Assembly: GCF_018122735.1 (NCBI RefSeq)
Contig: NZ_JAGRRD010000001.1
Span: forward strand, 2,962,999-3,026,998
Source of the DNA: Azoarcus sp. L1K30
Lineage (GTDB): Bacteria > Pseudomonadota > Gammaproteobacteria > Burkholderiales > Rhodocyclaceae
Reading direction: 5' to 3'
Length of the DNA: 64,000 nucleotides
In this document: in pieces, positions 1-9,196 of the stretch
Layout of the letters: every line of letters begins with the position of its first letter
How positions within the stretch are numbered: the first letter of the stretch is position 1
Notes under the pieces: generated by a model
The model's input: only the letters and a program-made list of their open reading frames with translations
Database searches by the model: none
What the model was told of the DNA's origin: nothing
Program-made: the position numbers and the translations under genes

Positions 1-95
1 CCCTTCCCCTTCAAGGGGAAGGACAGGATGGGGATGGGTTTTGTGGCGAGCCCTCGAAACCCATCCCCACCCAGCCCTCCCCTTGAAGGGGAGGG
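1..95. repeat. Composite inverted-repeat (REP/MITE-like) element beyond paaA
   Basis: Three nested dyads are visible: perfect 10-bp arms at 2-11/13-22, 12-bp arms at 30-41/57-68, and 10-bp arms at 75-84/86-95. The left half (2-41) and the right half (57-95) are also near reverse complements of each other, so the whole unit can fold into one long hairpin of about 40 bp with a 15-bp loop. It lies just past the paaA stop codon, where it could stabilise or end the transcript. No coding potential is apparent. Whether it is repeated elsewhere in the genome cannot be seen from this window. Confidence 0.75.
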
Positions 96-104
96 AGAAA
101 ACGC

Positions 105-1100
105 TCACGCCGCCTGCTTCTCACGCTCGGCCGTTTTCTCGGCGTGTGCGATTGCGGCTTCACGTACCCATGCGCCCTCGTCCCAGGCCTTGTTGCGCGC
201 AGCCAGACGATCGACGTTGCACTGTCCATGGCCGCCGACCACGTTCCAGAATTCGTCCCAGTCGATGGCGCCGAAGTCGAAGTGGCCGCGCGCCTCGTTC
301 CATTTGAGCGCAGGGTCCGGCAGGCTCACGCCGAGCACCTCGGCCTGCTTGACCGTGGCGTCGACGAATTTCTGCCGCAGGTCGTCGTTGGAGATGCGCT
401 TGATGCCCCAGCGCGCCGAATCGGTATGCACACTGTCCTTGTCGTGCGGGCCGAACATCATGATCGACGGCCACCACCAGCGATTGACCGCGTCCTGCAC
501 CATCTCGCGCTGTTCCGCCGTGCCCTTCATCATCTGCAGCAGCAGGTCATAGCCCTGGCGCTGGTGGAAAGACTCTTCCTTGCATACCCGCACCATGGCG
601 CGGGCATAGGGGCCGTAGCTGCACTTGCACAGCGGGATCTGGTTCATGATCGCTGCGCCATCGACCAGCCAGCCGATCACGCCGATATCCGCCCAGTTCA
701 GCGTCGGGTAGTTGAAGATCGAGCTGTACTTGGCCTTGCCCGACAGCAAGGCTTCGGTGAGCTCGTCGCGCGACACGCCGAGCGTCTCGGCAGCGGCGTA
801 CAGATAGAGGCCGTGGCCGCCTTCGTCCTGCACCTTGGCCAGCAGGATGGCCTTGCGCTTGAGGCTGGGTGCGCGGGTGATCCAGTTGCCTTCGGGCAGC
901 ATGCCGACGATCTCGGAGTGGGCGTGCTGGCTGATCTGGCGGATCAAGGTCTTGCGATAGGCCTCGGGCATCCAGTCCTTGGCCTCGATGAAACCACCGG
1001 CGTCTATCTTGGCGTTGAACTCGGCCAGGTATTCGGGGTTCTCGACCTTGCGCGGGCCTTTGGCTTCGGCGTCGGGAATGCTGAGAGACTGTGTATACAT
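105..1100 (-). CDS. paaA: Phenylacetyl-CoA 1,2-epoxidase subunit A
   Basis: Catalytic di-iron subunit of the multicomponent ring-1,2-epoxidase that converts phenylacetyl-CoA to the 1,2-epoxide, the oxygen-dependent step of the hybrid aerobic phenylacetate pathway. The 331-residue length fits the family, and the ferritin-like iron-ligand segments (EGGHG and KEESFH) are present. An in-frame start 24 bases upstream exists, but the ATG at 1100 is preceded by AAGGAG at a 6-base spacing, so that start was chosen. It is the last paa gene visible on this strand. The partner genes paaB, C, D and E, usually directly downstream, would lie off the left edge beyond the inverted-repeat element. Confidence 0.95.
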   Translation of the reverse strand: MYTQSLSIPDAEAKGPRKVENPEYLAEFNAKIDAGGFIEAKDWMPEAYRKTLIRQISQHAHSEIVGMLPEGNWITRAPSLKRKAILLAKVQDEGGHGLYLYAAAETLGVSRDELTEALLSGKAKYSSIFNYPTLNWADIGVIGWLVDGAAIMNQIPLCKCSYGPYARAMVRVCKEESFHQRQGYDLLLQMMKGTAEQREMVQDAVNRWWWPSIMMFGPHDKDSVHTDSARWGIKRISNDDLRQKFVDATVKQAEVLGVSLPDPALKWNEARGHFDFGAIDWDEFWNVVGGHGQCNVDRLAARNKAWDEGAWVREAAIAHAEKTAEREKQAA

Positions 1101-1165
1101 GTCGGACTCCTTGTGGGGGATCACAAACGCCGGTGCTGGATCGCCCGGCGAGGGAGATTCGCTGC

Positions 1166-2488
1166 TTATTCTTTTGGTCTGCGGTCGATCACGCGCTTGG
1201 CCTTGCCGACCGTGACGCGTTCGATCGAGAACGGCTCACCGACGATGACCTTGCACGACACCCCGATCAGCGCCTTGATGTGATGCGTCAGCTCCTTGGC
1301 CAGCGCCTCCTTCTGTTCGGGATGGCGACCGACATTGGCTTCGGCATTGACCTCGACCTTCACCGTCAGCGTATCCATGTGCCCGCTCTTGTCGACTTCG
1401 AGCAGGTACTGCGGCGCCAGCTTCGGCATCTTGCAGATCAGCTCTTCGATCTGGGTCGGGAACACATTGACGCCGCGAATGATCAGCATGTCGTCCGAAC
1501 GCCCGGTGATCTTGGCCATGCGGCGCATGCTGCGGGCGGTCGGCGGCAGCAGGCGGGTGAGGTCGCGGGTGCGGTAACGGATCACCGGCATCGCTTCCTT
1601 GGACAAGGAGGTGAATACCAGTTCGCCTTCCTCGCCGTCGGCCACGACTTCACCCGTTTCCGGATTGATGATCTCGGGGTAGAAATGGTCTTCCCAGATC
1701 GTCGGGCCATCCTTGGTTTCGACACACTCGTTGGCCACGCCGGGCCCCATGACTTCGGACAGACCGTAGATGTCGACCGCGTCGATGCCGGCACGGGCTT
1801 CCACCGCCAGGCGCATCGCCGGGGTCCACGGTTCGGCGCCGAAAATGCCGATCTTCAGGGACGTCTCCCTGGGGTCGATGCCCTGCGCTTCCATCTCGTC
1901 AAGGATGGTCAGCATGTAGGACGGCGTCACCATGATGATGCTGGGCTTGAAGTCCTGGATGATCTGGACCTGCTTCTCGGTCTGTCCGCCCGACATCGGG
2001 ATTACCGTACAGCCGAGGCGCTCGGCGCCGTAGTGCGCGCCCATGCCACCGGTGAACAGGCCATAGCCATAGGACACATGCACCATGTCGCCCGGACGTC
2101 CTCCCGAGGCGCGGATCGAGCGCGCCACCACATTGGCCCAGGTATCGATGTCCTTCAGCGTGTAGCCCACCACGGTCGGCTTGCCGGTCGTGCCCGACGA
2201 GGCATGCACTCGCGCCACCTTGTTCATCGGCACCGCAAACATCCCGAAGGGATAGTTGTCGCGCAGATCGTGCTTGGTGGTGAATGGAAATTTGGCCAGA
2301 TCCTCGAGCGTCTTCAGGTCATCCGGATGCACACCCTTGTCGTCGAACGCCTTGCGATAATGCGGCACGTTGTCATAGGCGTGACGCACGCTCCATTTCA
2401 GACGCTCGAGCTGCAGCGCACGCAACTCATCGATACTGGCCTTCTCGATCGGCTCGAGTTCGGGCGGGGAATACGTATTTACCGGCAT
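1166..2488 (-). CDS. paaK: Phenylacetate-CoA ligase
   Basis: Cytosolic adenylate-forming enzyme that activates phenylacetate with ATP and CoA to phenylacetyl-CoA, the first step of the pathway. The product is 440 residues, the usual size for PaaK. The ATP-binding loop SSGTTGKP lies at residues 97-104, and the C-terminal lid domain is intact. A good ribosome binding site (CAGGAG) precedes the ATG. It lies between paaI and paaA in the same orientation with short gaps, consistent with a single paaG-H-I-K-A transcript. Benzoate-type ligases are related, but the sequence and the neighbourhood both point to phenylacetate. Confidence 0.96.
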   Translation of the reverse strand: MPVNTYSPPELEPIEKASIDELRALQLERLKWSVRHAYDNVPHYRKAFDDKGVHPDDLKTLEDLAKFPFTTKHDLRDNYPFGMFAVPMNKVARVHASSGTTGKPTVVGYTLKDIDTWANVVARSIRASGGRPGDMVHVSYGYGLFTGGMGAHYGAERLGCTVIPMSGGQTEKQVQIIQDFKPSIIMVTPSYMLTILDEMEAQGIDPRETSLKIGIFGAEPWTPAMRLAVEARAGIDAVDIYGLSEVMGPGVANECVETKDGPTIWEDHFYPEIINPETGEVVADGEEGELVFTSLSKEAMPVIRYRTRDLTRLLPPTARSMRRMAKITGRSDDMLIIRGVNVFPTQIEELICKMPKLAPQYLLEVDKSGHMDTLTVKVEVNAEANVGRHPEQKEALAKELTHHIKALIGVSCKVIVGEPFSIERVTVGKAKRVIDRRPKE

Positions 2489-2558
2489 GTTTGTCTCCTG
2501 TTCCTCTGATTCCGACTTCGTTCTGGTGTTGTTGTAATTGTTCCAGGACCTGCAATCC

Positions 2559-3023
2559 CTAAAGCTCGATGACCGGCCGCCCCTTCATGCGATAGGACTT
2601 GCCACGCATGACCGCGATCAGCTCCGCCTTCTGGTTCGTCACCTTGATGTCATACACGCCGGTGCGTCCGGCGGCAAAGACCTCGGTGGCCACCGCAGTC
2701 AGCACATCCCCCGGGCGACCCGGCGCCATGAAGTCCACACTGATGCCCGACGCCACGGTCTGCTCATTGCCGCTGTTGCAGGCATAGGCAAAGGCGGTGT
2801 CCGCCAGCGTGGCAATGAAGCCGCCATGGCAGATGCGGAAGCCGTTGAGCATGTCCTCGCGCACGCTCATGGTCAGGGTCGAGCGCCCTGGCCCGACATC
2901 GAGAAAGGCCATGCCCAGGCCGCGTGCGGCCTGGTCGCGCTCGTACATGCCATCGCGCACACGTTCGGCCAAGGCTTGGGGGTCGAGACCTGCACTCAGG
3001 TCGCGCGGCTTCACTTCAGTCAT
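2559..3023 (-). CDS. paaI: Hydroxyphenylacetyl-CoA thioesterase PaaI
   Basis: Small hotdog-fold acyl-CoA thioesterase (154 residues). It is thought to act as a safety valve that releases CoA from dead-end ring-hydroxylated phenylacetyl-CoA species. The family signature is present: an Asn at about 60, His-Gly-Gly at 66-68, and the Asp in the following helix. Its start overlaps the end of paaH by 8 bases, indicating translational coupling within the paa operon. Confidence 0.93.
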   Translation of the reverse strand: MTEVKPRDLSAGLDPQALAERVRDGMYERDQAARGLGMAFLDVGPGRSTLTMSVREDMLNGFRICHGGFIATLADTAFAYACNSGNEQTVASGISVDFMAPGRPGDVLTAVATEVFAAGRTGVYDIKVTNQKAELIAVMRGKSYRMKGRPVIEL

Positions 3024-4545
3024 GAAAACTGTCTCCGGAATGACTCATTCTGAGAATCAGCGGCGAAACCCGGTAGCGCTCCTCGCCGTAGTGTGCGCCC
3101 AGATTGCGCAACACGCGGGCGACAAGGCGCACACCAAGCTGATCGGCCCAGGCCAGCGGCCCCTTCGGGTAATTGGTACCGAAACGCATCGCCAGATCGA
3201 TGTCGGCTGCGGAGCCAATGCCCTGCAGCACCGCGTCAGCACCTTCGTTGGCAAGCATGGCGACGGTACGTAGCCCGATCATGCCGGCGATGTCATCGAT
3301 GCGCGACACGGCCACACCCGCTTGCTGCAGGGTGCCGACCACCGCATTCCAGGCGCCAAGCCCGCAGTGGTCATTGCGCGTCAGCACCAGGCGCGGCGTG
3401 GTGGCGTAGTCGAGGCAAAGATCGAGCAGCACCAGATTACTCAGCCCCTCTTCGGCAGCACGACAGGTCGCGGTGCGGCCATCGCTCAGCATCAGCCTGC
3501 CACGCCCGATCTCGAGCCAGCCCGCCTCGCCGGCTGGCGCCGCCTTGCGGGTCACGCCGACGCCTGCAGCCTCCAGCCGCGCCACCAGAGGCTCGGCCAC
3601 ACCAAGACTGCCGACCGCGGTCACACTGCGCTCGGCGCTCGCGTTTGCCTCGGTCCTGGCGAGGGGCTTTTCCGCTCCCGCGCCATAGTCGTAGAAACCG
3701 CGCCCGCTCTTGCGCCCGAGCCGTCCGGCCAGCACCAGATCCTGCTGAATCAGGCTGGGCGTGAAGCGCTTGTCGCCAAAATAGGCGTCGAACACCGAGC
3801 GCGTCACCGCGTAATTCACGTCGTGACCGATCAGATCCATCAGTTCGAACGGTCCCATCGGAAAACCGCAGCATTCGCGCATCGCAGCATCGATGGTGGC
3901 CGGCTCGGCCGCACATTCGTTGAGCACCCGCAAGCCTTCGGCATAGAAAGGGCGCGCCACCCGGTTGACGATGAAGCCCGGCGTCGATTTCGCATGCACG
4001 ACCACTTTGCCCCAGGCTTTCGCCGTGGCATACAGGGTATTGGCCACCTCACGATCGGTCGCCAGGCCGGAGACGATCTCGACCAGCTTCATGCGCGGCG
4101 CCGGGTTGAAAAAGTGCACACCGGCCAGACGCTCGGGGCGCGCAAGTGGCGCGCCCATCGCGGTAATCGACAGCGAGGACGTGTTCGACGCCAGAATGGC
4201 CTCGGCCCCGAGCAGCTCCTCGAGTTGCAGGAACAGCTTCTGCTTGATCTCCAGGTTCTCGACGATGGCCTCGATCGCCAGACCGGCATCGCTGGCGGCA
4301 GCCAGATCCGTCACTGCCGTCAGCCGCGCCATGGTCGCATCACGCTCAGCCGCTTCCAGCTTGCCTTTCGAGACCAGAAACTCGAGATCCTTGGCGATCC
4401 CGCCGAGCCCCTTGTCGATGGCTTCGACGCGGGTGTCGTACAAATACACCGCATGTCCGGCCAGCGCCGCGACGTGGGCAATACCCGCACCCATGGCGCC
4501 GGCCCCGATGACCAGCACCTTCACCTTCCTGTCGAGCGCGGCCAC
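3016..4545 (-). CDS. paaH: 3-hydroxyacyl-CoA dehydrogenase PaaH
   Basis: NAD-dependent dehydrogenase that oxidises 3-hydroxyadipyl-CoA to 3-oxoadipyl-CoA in the lower, beta-oxidation-like part of phenylacetate breakdown. The N-terminal Rossmann fold shows GAGAMG at residues 14-19. The 509-residue length matches the PaaH/PaaC type, which carries tandem C-terminal dehydrogenase domains. Translation starts at a GTG immediately after the paaG stop, with an AGGGG ribosome binding site inside the end of paaG, so the two genes are tightly coupled. The older literature also uses the name paaC for this gene. Confidence 0.95.
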   Translation of the reverse strand: MAALDRKVKVLVIGAGAMGAGIAHVAALAGHAVYLYDTRVEAIDKGLGGIAKDLEFLVSKGKLEAAERDATMARLTAVTDLAAASDAGLAIEAIVENLEIKQKLFLQLEELLGAEAILASNTSSLSITAMGAPLARPERLAGVHFFNPAPRMKLVEIVSGLATDREVANTLYATAKAWGKVVVHAKSTPGFIVNRVARPFYAEGLRVLNECAAEPATIDAAMRECCGFPMGPFELMDLIGHDVNYAVTRSVFDAYFGDKRFTPSLIQQDLVLAGRLGRKSGRGFYDYGAGAEKPLARTEANASAERSVTAVGSLGVAEPLVARLEAAGVGVTRKAAPAGEAGWLEIGRGRLMLSDGRTATCRAAEEGLSNLVLLDLCLDYATTPRLVLTRNDHCGLGAWNAVVGTLQQAGVAVSRIDDIAGMIGLRTVAMLANEGADAVLQGIGSAADIDLAMRFGTNYPKGPLAWADQLGVRLVARVLRNLGAHYGEERYRVSPLILRMSHSGDSFHD

Positions 4546-5361
4546 TCAGTTCCCCTTGAAGACAGGCGAACGCTTTTCCATGAAGGCAGCAACACCTTCG
4601 CGGTAGTCGTTCGAACGGCCGCAGTCGCGCATCATGTCGCGCTCGAGATCGAGCTGGGTGTCGAAATCGTTTGTCGAGCTGGCCCAGATCGCCTTCTTGG
4701 TCTGGGCAAAGCCGAAGGTCGGCCCCTTGGCCATCTGTGCGGCAAGTGCCTGCACCGCAGGCAGCAGCGCGTCGTCGTCCATGCACTTCCAGATCAGCCC
4801 CCAGGCTTCGGCCTGCTCGGCGGAAACCTTGTCTCCCAGCATGGCCAGGCCCATTGCCCGCGCAGGGCCGAGCAGGCGCGGCAGAATCCAGGTACCACCG
4901 GTATCCGGAATCAGACCGAGCTTGCAGAATGCCTGGATGAAACTCGCCGAGCGCGCGGCAAACACCATGTCGCAGGCCAGTGCAAGGTTGGCACCTGCGC
5001 CGGCGGCGACGCCATTGACGGCACAGATCACCGGCATCTCGAGTGCGCGCAGCGTCAGCACCAGCGGCTTGTAGTTCTTTTCCACCGAGGCGCCGAGATC
5101 GGGCGCTTCACCGCCTGCGGCAACCGATCGGTCCGACAGGTCCTGGCCGGCGCAGAAACCGCGCCCGGCCCCGGTAATCAGCAGCACCCGCACCGACCCA
5201 TCCGCGCGTCCCGCCTGCACCTGGGCCAGCGCCGCACGCATCTCGCCGTGCATCTGGTCATTGAAACTGTTGAGCCGGTCCGGCCGGTTCAGGATCAGTG
5301 TTGCCACGCCTGCTTCAATCTCGAGACGAATGGTTTCACCGAAGCCGCTTGCTGCATTCAT
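4546..5361 (-). CDS. paaG: 1,2-epoxyphenylacetyl-CoA isomerase / enoyl-CoA hydratase PaaG
   Basis: Crotonase-family enzyme (271 residues) that isomerises the ring epoxide to the seven-membered oxepin-CoA and also shifts double bonds in the lower pathway. The crotonase oxyanion-hole segment (GRGFCAGQDL, about residues 66-75) is clear. It is the first gene of the leftward paa operon, directly facing the control region at 5362-5607. A plain enoyl-CoA hydratase would look similar, but position and order (G-H-I-K-A) support PaaG. Confidence 0.94.
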   Translation of the reverse strand: MNAASGFGETIRLEIEAGVATLILNRPDRLNSFNDQMHGEMRAALAQVQAGRADGSVRVLLITGAGRGFCAGQDLSDRSVAAGGEAPDLGASVEKNYKPLVLTLRALEMPVICAVNGVAAGAGANLALACDMVFAARSASFIQAFCKLGLIPDTGGTWILPRLLGPARAMGLAMLGDKVSAEQAEAWGLIWKCMDDDALLPAVQALAAQMAKGPTFGFAQTKKAIWASSTNDFDTQLDLERDMMRDCGRSNDYREGVAAFMEKRSPVFKGN

Positions 5362-5466
5362 CTTGTCTCCTCCTGTCCTTGTCTTCGCCCGCGCACTGGT
5401 GCACGCTGGGACTTGATTCTGTGCCGGCTGTTCGCCCGGCGTCGATCTTTCGCTGTTTTTCGCTGT

Positions 5467-5482
5467 TTGACCGACCGGTCAA
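5467..5482. promoter_or_regulatory. TetR-type palindrome, probable PaaR operator
   Basis: TTGACC and GGTCAA form perfect 6-bp arms around a 4-bp spacer in the region shared by the divergent paaG and paaN genes. Phenylacetate operons of betaproteobacteria are commonly repressed by the TetR-family protein PaaR, which binds short palindromes of this kind and is released by phenylacetyl-CoA. The repeat is seen directly. Assignment to PaaR is inferred, as no paaR gene is in the window. Confidence 0.6.
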
Positions 5483-5494
5483 TCAATAGTAATC

Positions 5495-5508
5495 TTGATC
5501 CAGATCAA
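5495..5508. promoter_or_regulatory. FNR/DNR-type box (TTGAT-N4-ATCAA)
   Basis: A perfect match to the symmetrical consensus for FNR, ANR and DNR regulators, placed between paaG and paaN and 13 bp from the TetR-type palindrome. Its centre is about 106 bases from the paaN start and 140 from the paaG start. It suggests that oxygen or nitric oxide status feeds into control of the aerobic phenylacetate genes. Whether it activates or represses cannot be told from sequence. Confidence 0.6.
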
Positions 5509-5607
5509 AAGACAAGCTTTTTCCACTTGCACTTTTCCTGCAACAGCAGCACGCGATAAACCCGCACGGCAAGAACCGGCGACCCCGATAATCTGAGGAG
5601 ACAAGGC

Positions 5608-7272
5608 ATGACCCACCCGCTGTTCGACAAGCACAAGGCCACTCTGGACGCAGCCATCGCAGCCATTCACGGCCGCGGTTACTGGACGCCCTTCCCCGAG
5701 ATGCCCAGCCCCAAGGCATATGGGGAAACGGCTGCCGACGACGGCAAGAAGGCATTCGAAGCCTGCCTCGGCCAGGAATTCGCCCTCGATCAGCCCGGCC
5801 AGACCGGCTGGGCGGCCTCCGAGCGCTCGCCCTACGGCGTCGCGCTGGACGTGCGCTACCCGGTATGCGACCCCGAAGCCCTGATTGCGGCCGCACAAAG
5901 CGCGATGGAAGGCTGGCGCAAGATCGGCGCGCAGGGTCGTGTCGGCGTCTGCCTCGAAATCCTCGACCGCCTCAACAAGCACAGCTTCGAAATCGCCCAC
6001 GCGGTGATGATGACCACCGGCCAGGGCTGGATGATGGCCTTCCAGGCCGGCGGTCCGCATGCACAGGACCGCGGCCTCGAGGCCGTCGCCTATGCCTGGG
6101 ACGAGATGAGCCGCGTACCGGCCGAGACCATCTGGGAAAAGCCGCAGGGCAAGAACCCGCCGCTGAAGATGAAGAAGCACTACGAGATCGTCGGCCGCGG
6201 TGTCGGCCTGGTCGTCGGCTGCGGCACCTTCCCGACCTGGAACACCTACCCCGGCCTGTTCGCCACCCTGGTCACCGGCAACCCGGTCATCATCAAGGCC
6301 CACAGCAACGCCATCCTGCCTGCCGCGATGACGGTGAAGATCGCGCGCGAGGTGCTGGGCGAAGCCGGCCTCGACCCCAACCTGGTGTCGCTGGCCGTGG
6401 TCGAGAAGCGTGCCGCCACCCAGGCGCTCGCCACCCACCCGGCAGTGAAGTCGATCGACTTCACCGGCAGCAACGTGTTCGGCCAGTGGCTGATCGACAA
6501 CGCCCGCCAGGCCCAGGTGTATGCCGAGCTGGCCGGCGTGAACAACGTCGTCATCGAATCCACCGACAGCTACAAGGCGATGCTGCGCAACCTCGCCTTC
6601 ACGCTGAGCCTGTATTCGGGCCAGATGTGCACCACCACCCAGGCCATCCTGGTGCCGGCCGGCGGCATCGACACCGACCTGGGCCACAAGTCCTTCGACG
6701 AAGTCGCTGCCGATCTCGGCGCCGCCATCGACAAGTTCCTGACCGACCCGGCCGTGGCCACCGCCGTGCTCGGCGCCATCCAGTCCGAAGCCACCCTCGA
6801 TCGCATCGCAGAAGCCGGCGAATACGGCAAGGTCGTGCTGGCCTCGAAGAAGGTCGATCACCCCGACTTCCCGCAGGCCGAAGTCCGCACCCCGGTGCTG
6901 CTCACCTGCGACGCCGCCGACGAGAAGAGCTACATGGAGGAGCGCTTCGGCCCGGTCAGCTTCGTCGTCAAGGTGGCCGACGGTGCTGCAGCCGTCGCGC
7001 TGTCGGAACGCATCGTCAAGGAACACGGCGCACTCACCGTCGGCCTGTACTCGAGCAAGCAGGATGTCATCGACGCCATGACCGACGCCAGCCTGCGTGC
7101 CGGCGTGGCCCTGTCGATCAACCTCACCGGCGGTGTGTTCGTGAACCAGTCCTCGGCCTTCTCCGACTACCACGGCGTGGGCATGAACCCGGCCGCGAAC
7201 GCGAGCTACTCGGACAGCGCCTTCGTCGCCAACCGTTTCCGCGTCGTGCAACGACGCTACCATGTCGAGTAA
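5608..7272 (+). CDS. paaN: Phenylacetate degradation aldehyde dehydrogenase PaaN
   Basis: Aldehyde-dehydrogenase-fold protein of 554 residues, the PaaN type that lacks the MaoC-like hydratase domain fused in E. coli PaaZ. It is expected to oxidise the semialdehyde formed when the oxepin-CoA ring is opened. The probable nucleophile is Cys341 (in SGQMCTTTQ) and the general base Glu317. A strong GAGGAG site lies just ahead of the ATG. It is the first gene of the rightward paa arm. Ring hydrolysis would need a separate hydratase, which is not in this window. This gene is also called paaZ in Azoarcus. Confidence 0.93.
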   Translation: MTHPLFDKHKATLDAAIAAIHGRGYWTPFPEMPSPKAYGETAADDGKKAFEACLGQEFALDQPGQTGWAASERSPYGVALDVRYPVCDPEALIAAAQSAMEGWRKIGAQGRVGVCLEILDRLNKHSFEIAHAVMMTTGQGWMMAFQAGGPHAQDRGLEAVAYAWDEMSRVPAETIWEKPQGKNPPLKMKKHYEIVGRGVGLVVGCGTFPTWNTYPGLFATLVTGNPVIIKAHSNAILPAAMTVKIAREVLGEAGLDPNLVSLAVVEKRAATQALATHPAVKSIDFTGSNVFGQWLIDNARQAQVYAELAGVNNVVIESTDSYKAMLRNLAFTLSLYSGQMCTTTQAILVPAGGIDTDLGHKSFDEVAADLGAAIDKFLTDPAVATAVLGAIQSEATLDRIAEAGEYGKVVLASKKVDHPDFPQAEVRTPVLLTCDAADEKSYMEERFGPVSFVVKVADGAAAVALSERIVKEHGALTVGLYSSKQDVIDAMTDASLRAGVALSINLTGGVFVNQSSAFSDYHGVGMNPAANASYSDSAFVANRFRVVQRRYHVE

Positions 7273-7628
7273 CACCACGGCGAACCGGGTCTGAGCATTT
7301 AGCGCTTCAGGTTTTTCGCTTTTTCCCGGATCACAAACCCGCGCTCACGGCGCCCAGCCGTGGCGCGGGCGGCCCGGCGGCAACTTCTGTCGTGCCGAGT
7401 TGCGGGCCTGCGCGGGGGAAACAAGGCGATGCATGTCTGAGTCCGGCGCAGCCGGGCGAGTTTGCATCGCCTCCCCCGCGCAGGTTCGCAGCGAGGGCAG
7501 CCGAAGGCCACGACAGCAGGCGCCGACGGACCGCCCGCGCCGCGGCTGAGCGCCAGGCACGAACCAACACAAGCAACAATCCACTACTGCCGCAAATAAG
7601 AGCAGAAGCCGAGACCAGGAGACACCCA
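7273..7628. other. Non-coding spacer between paaN and paaY
   Basis: About 356 bases with no credible gene. Most of it (7341-7552) is a very long imperfect inverted repeat, annotated separately. Open frames inside it are by-products of its high GC content. The last bases hold AGGAGA, the ribosome binding site for paaY. Confidence 0.7.
7341..7552. repeat. Long imperfect inverted repeat (cruciform/hairpin element)
   Basis: The left arm (7341-7432) and right arm (7464-7552) are reverse complements with scattered mismatches, forming an about 90-bp stem capped by a 31-base loop. The loop carries a second small hairpin (CCGGC/GCCGG at about 7443-7455). The ends (GCGCTCA / TGAGCGC) and the inner stem (CCTGCGCGGGGG / CCCCCGCGCAGG) pair exactly. 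In RNA it would form a long rod between the paaN and paaY reading frames. It could be a mobile miniature element, an RNA-processing site or a structured non-coding RNA. Function is unknown. Confidence 0.75.
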
Positions 7629-8234
7629 ATGCCCTGCTACGAAATCGACGGTCTCAAACCCGTCATCCACCCCACCGCCTTCGTCCATCCCGATGCCGTG
7701 CTGATCGGTGACGTCATCGTCGGTGCGCGCTGCTATGTCGCCCCGCTCGCCTCATTGCGCGGCGACTTCGGCCGCATCGTGCTCGAAGAAGGCAGCAACA
7801 TCCAGGACACCTGCGTCATGCATGGCTTCCCCGGCACCGACACCGTGATCGAAGTCGACGGTCACGTCGGCCACGGCGCCGTGCTGCACGGCTGCCGCGT
7901 CGGCCGAAACGCCCTGATCGGCATGAACGCCGTCATCATGGACAACGCCAGCATCGGCGAATCGAGCATCGTCGCCGCCTGTGCCTTCGTCAAGGCCGGC
8001 ATGGAGATCCCGGCGGGAAAACTCGTCGCCGGCATGCCCGCCAAGATCATGCGCGACCTGACCGAACAGGAAATGAACTGGAAGGTAGACGGCACCCGCT
8101 GCTACCAGGATCTGACCGTGCGCAGCTTGGCCACACTCAAGCCCTGCGAGCCGCTCACCGAGATGGAAGCCGGGCGCAAGCGCTTCGAGTTTGCCGGTGT
8201 CGTTCCCCTTGTGGACGTCAAGAAAAGCGGCTGA
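7629..8234 (+). CDS. paaY: Hexapeptide-repeat thioesterase PaaY
   Basis: Left-handed beta-helix protein (201 residues) of the gamma-carbonic-anhydrase-like family. PaaY has been described as a thioesterase that helps remove inhibitory CoA esters during phenylacetate degradation. Repeating hexapeptide turns run from about residue 15 to 150, with metal-binding histidines in the middle coils (for example in MHGF and HVGHGAV). The ATG is preceded by AGGAGA. It lies in the same direction as paaN but behind the long inverted repeat, so its expression may be modulated separately. Confidence 0.92.
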   Translation: MPCYEIDGLKPVIHPTAFVHPDAVLIGDVIVGARCYVAPLASLRGDFGRIVLEEGSNIQDTCVMHGFPGTDTVIEVDGHVGHGAVLHGCRVGRNALIGMNAVIMDNASIGESSIVAACAFVKAGMEIPAGKLVAGMPAKIMRDLTEQEMNWKVDGTRCYQDLTVRSLATLKPCEPLTEMEAGRKRFEFAGVVPLVDVKKSG

Positions 8235-8331
8235 GCACCGCAACAAACCGCCGTTTCCCGACTATGCTTAGTGCAGCAGGCTAGTCGACCGACATGCGTC
8301 GCAGGCCTCGCCCCGCCAACGGGAGCTGCGC

Positions 8332-9156
8332 ATGGACGGTATCTTCATCAGCTATCGGCGCGAAGACTCATCAGGTTACGCAGGGCGCCTGTACGACCGG
8401 CTCGCCGCCCGTTTCGGGCGCGAGCGCGTCTTCATGGATGTCGAAGGCATCGACCCGGGCACCGACTTCGTCGACGCCATCGACGCCGCAGTTGCCTCGT
8501 GCACGGTACTCATCGTCCTGATCGGCCCAAAATGGCTCGGCGACGACACCGGCGGCGCGCGGCGCATCGACGATACGCATGACTTCGTCCGTCTCGAGAC
8601 CGCCGCCGCGCTGCGCAGGAAGATCCGCGTGCTGCCGGTCCTGGTCAATGATGCGGAAATGCCGCCCGAGGACGCACTCCCGCCCGACCTCAAGGCGCTG
8701 GCCAGACGCCAGGCCATCGAGATCAATCACAAACAATGGGAAGCCTCGACCGGAGAGGTGCTGAAGGCGCTCGAGCGCATTTTCGGCGGCGGCAGACCGG
8801 CTTGGCGCCTGCCGGCAATCGTCGCCGCCGCGTGTTGCGTGCTGGCTGTAGGCGCATGGCTGCTGTGGCCAGGCCAGCACACCACCGCGCCGGTGTCGCC
8901 CTCGAGCACCAGCGCCCCCGAATCGACCGCACCGACCGAATCGGAGGCCAAGCGCGGCAGCCGCACCGAACCCACCCAGCTGGCCAGCGCGGAAGCGCCT
9001 GCATCGCCCGCGAGCGCGGGGAGCACGCCCGCAGCCACACCTGCCACGCCGCCCAGCGCCGCACAGGCGCCAGCCGAGCCTCCTGCTGCCCTCTCTTACA
9101 CACATCTGACGTGCTCGGGAAGAAGCACGCCCCAAGCCCGCGACGCGTCCCGCTGA
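8332..9156 (+). CDS. TIR-domain membrane protein, N-terminal part (frame broken)
   Basis: The N-terminal 150 residues form a bacterial TIR_2-type domain: FISYRRED at the start and the conserved acidic residue Glu89 in DFVRLET, which is where NAD-cleaving TIR enzymes carry their catalytic Glu. A single membrane segment follows (about 159-179), then a low-complexity Pro/Ala/Thr/Ser linker. The frame then ends after an atypical stretch, and the linker resumes one frame over, continuing into the next entry. The intact protein would be about 515 residues: cytoplasmic TIR, one helix, and an extracytoplasmic domain. The break may be a sequencing or assembly artefact or a real pseudogene. Confidence 0.75.
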   Translation: MDGIFISYRREDSSGYAGRLYDRLAARFGRERVFMDVEGIDPGTDFVDAIDAAVASCTVLIVLIGPKWLGDDTGGARRIDDTHDFVRLETAAALRRKIRVLPVLVNDAEMPPEDALPPDLKALARRQAIEINHKQWEASTGEVLKALERIFGGGRPAWRLPAIVAAACCVLAVGAWLLWPGQHTTAPVSPSSTSAPESTAPTESEAKRGSRTEPTQLASAEAPASPASAGSTPAATPATPPSAAQAPAEPPAALSYTHLTCSGRSTPQARDASR

Positions 9157-9196
9157 ATCCACCAGGCCCCAAGCAGCGACGCCCGCGCCGCAACCC

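Noticed and set aside
5479-7278. Long open frame on the minus strand opposite paaN (about 600 codons)
   Set aside because: It is a GC-driven mirror of the paaN reading frame, His/Gly/Ala-rich with no recognisable domain; paaN itself has a clear family match and ribosome binding site.
7345-7629. Short minus-strand frame inside the long inverted repeat
   Set aside because: It is created by the GC-rich arms of the repeat and has no ribosome binding site or known domain; treated as part of a non-coding element.
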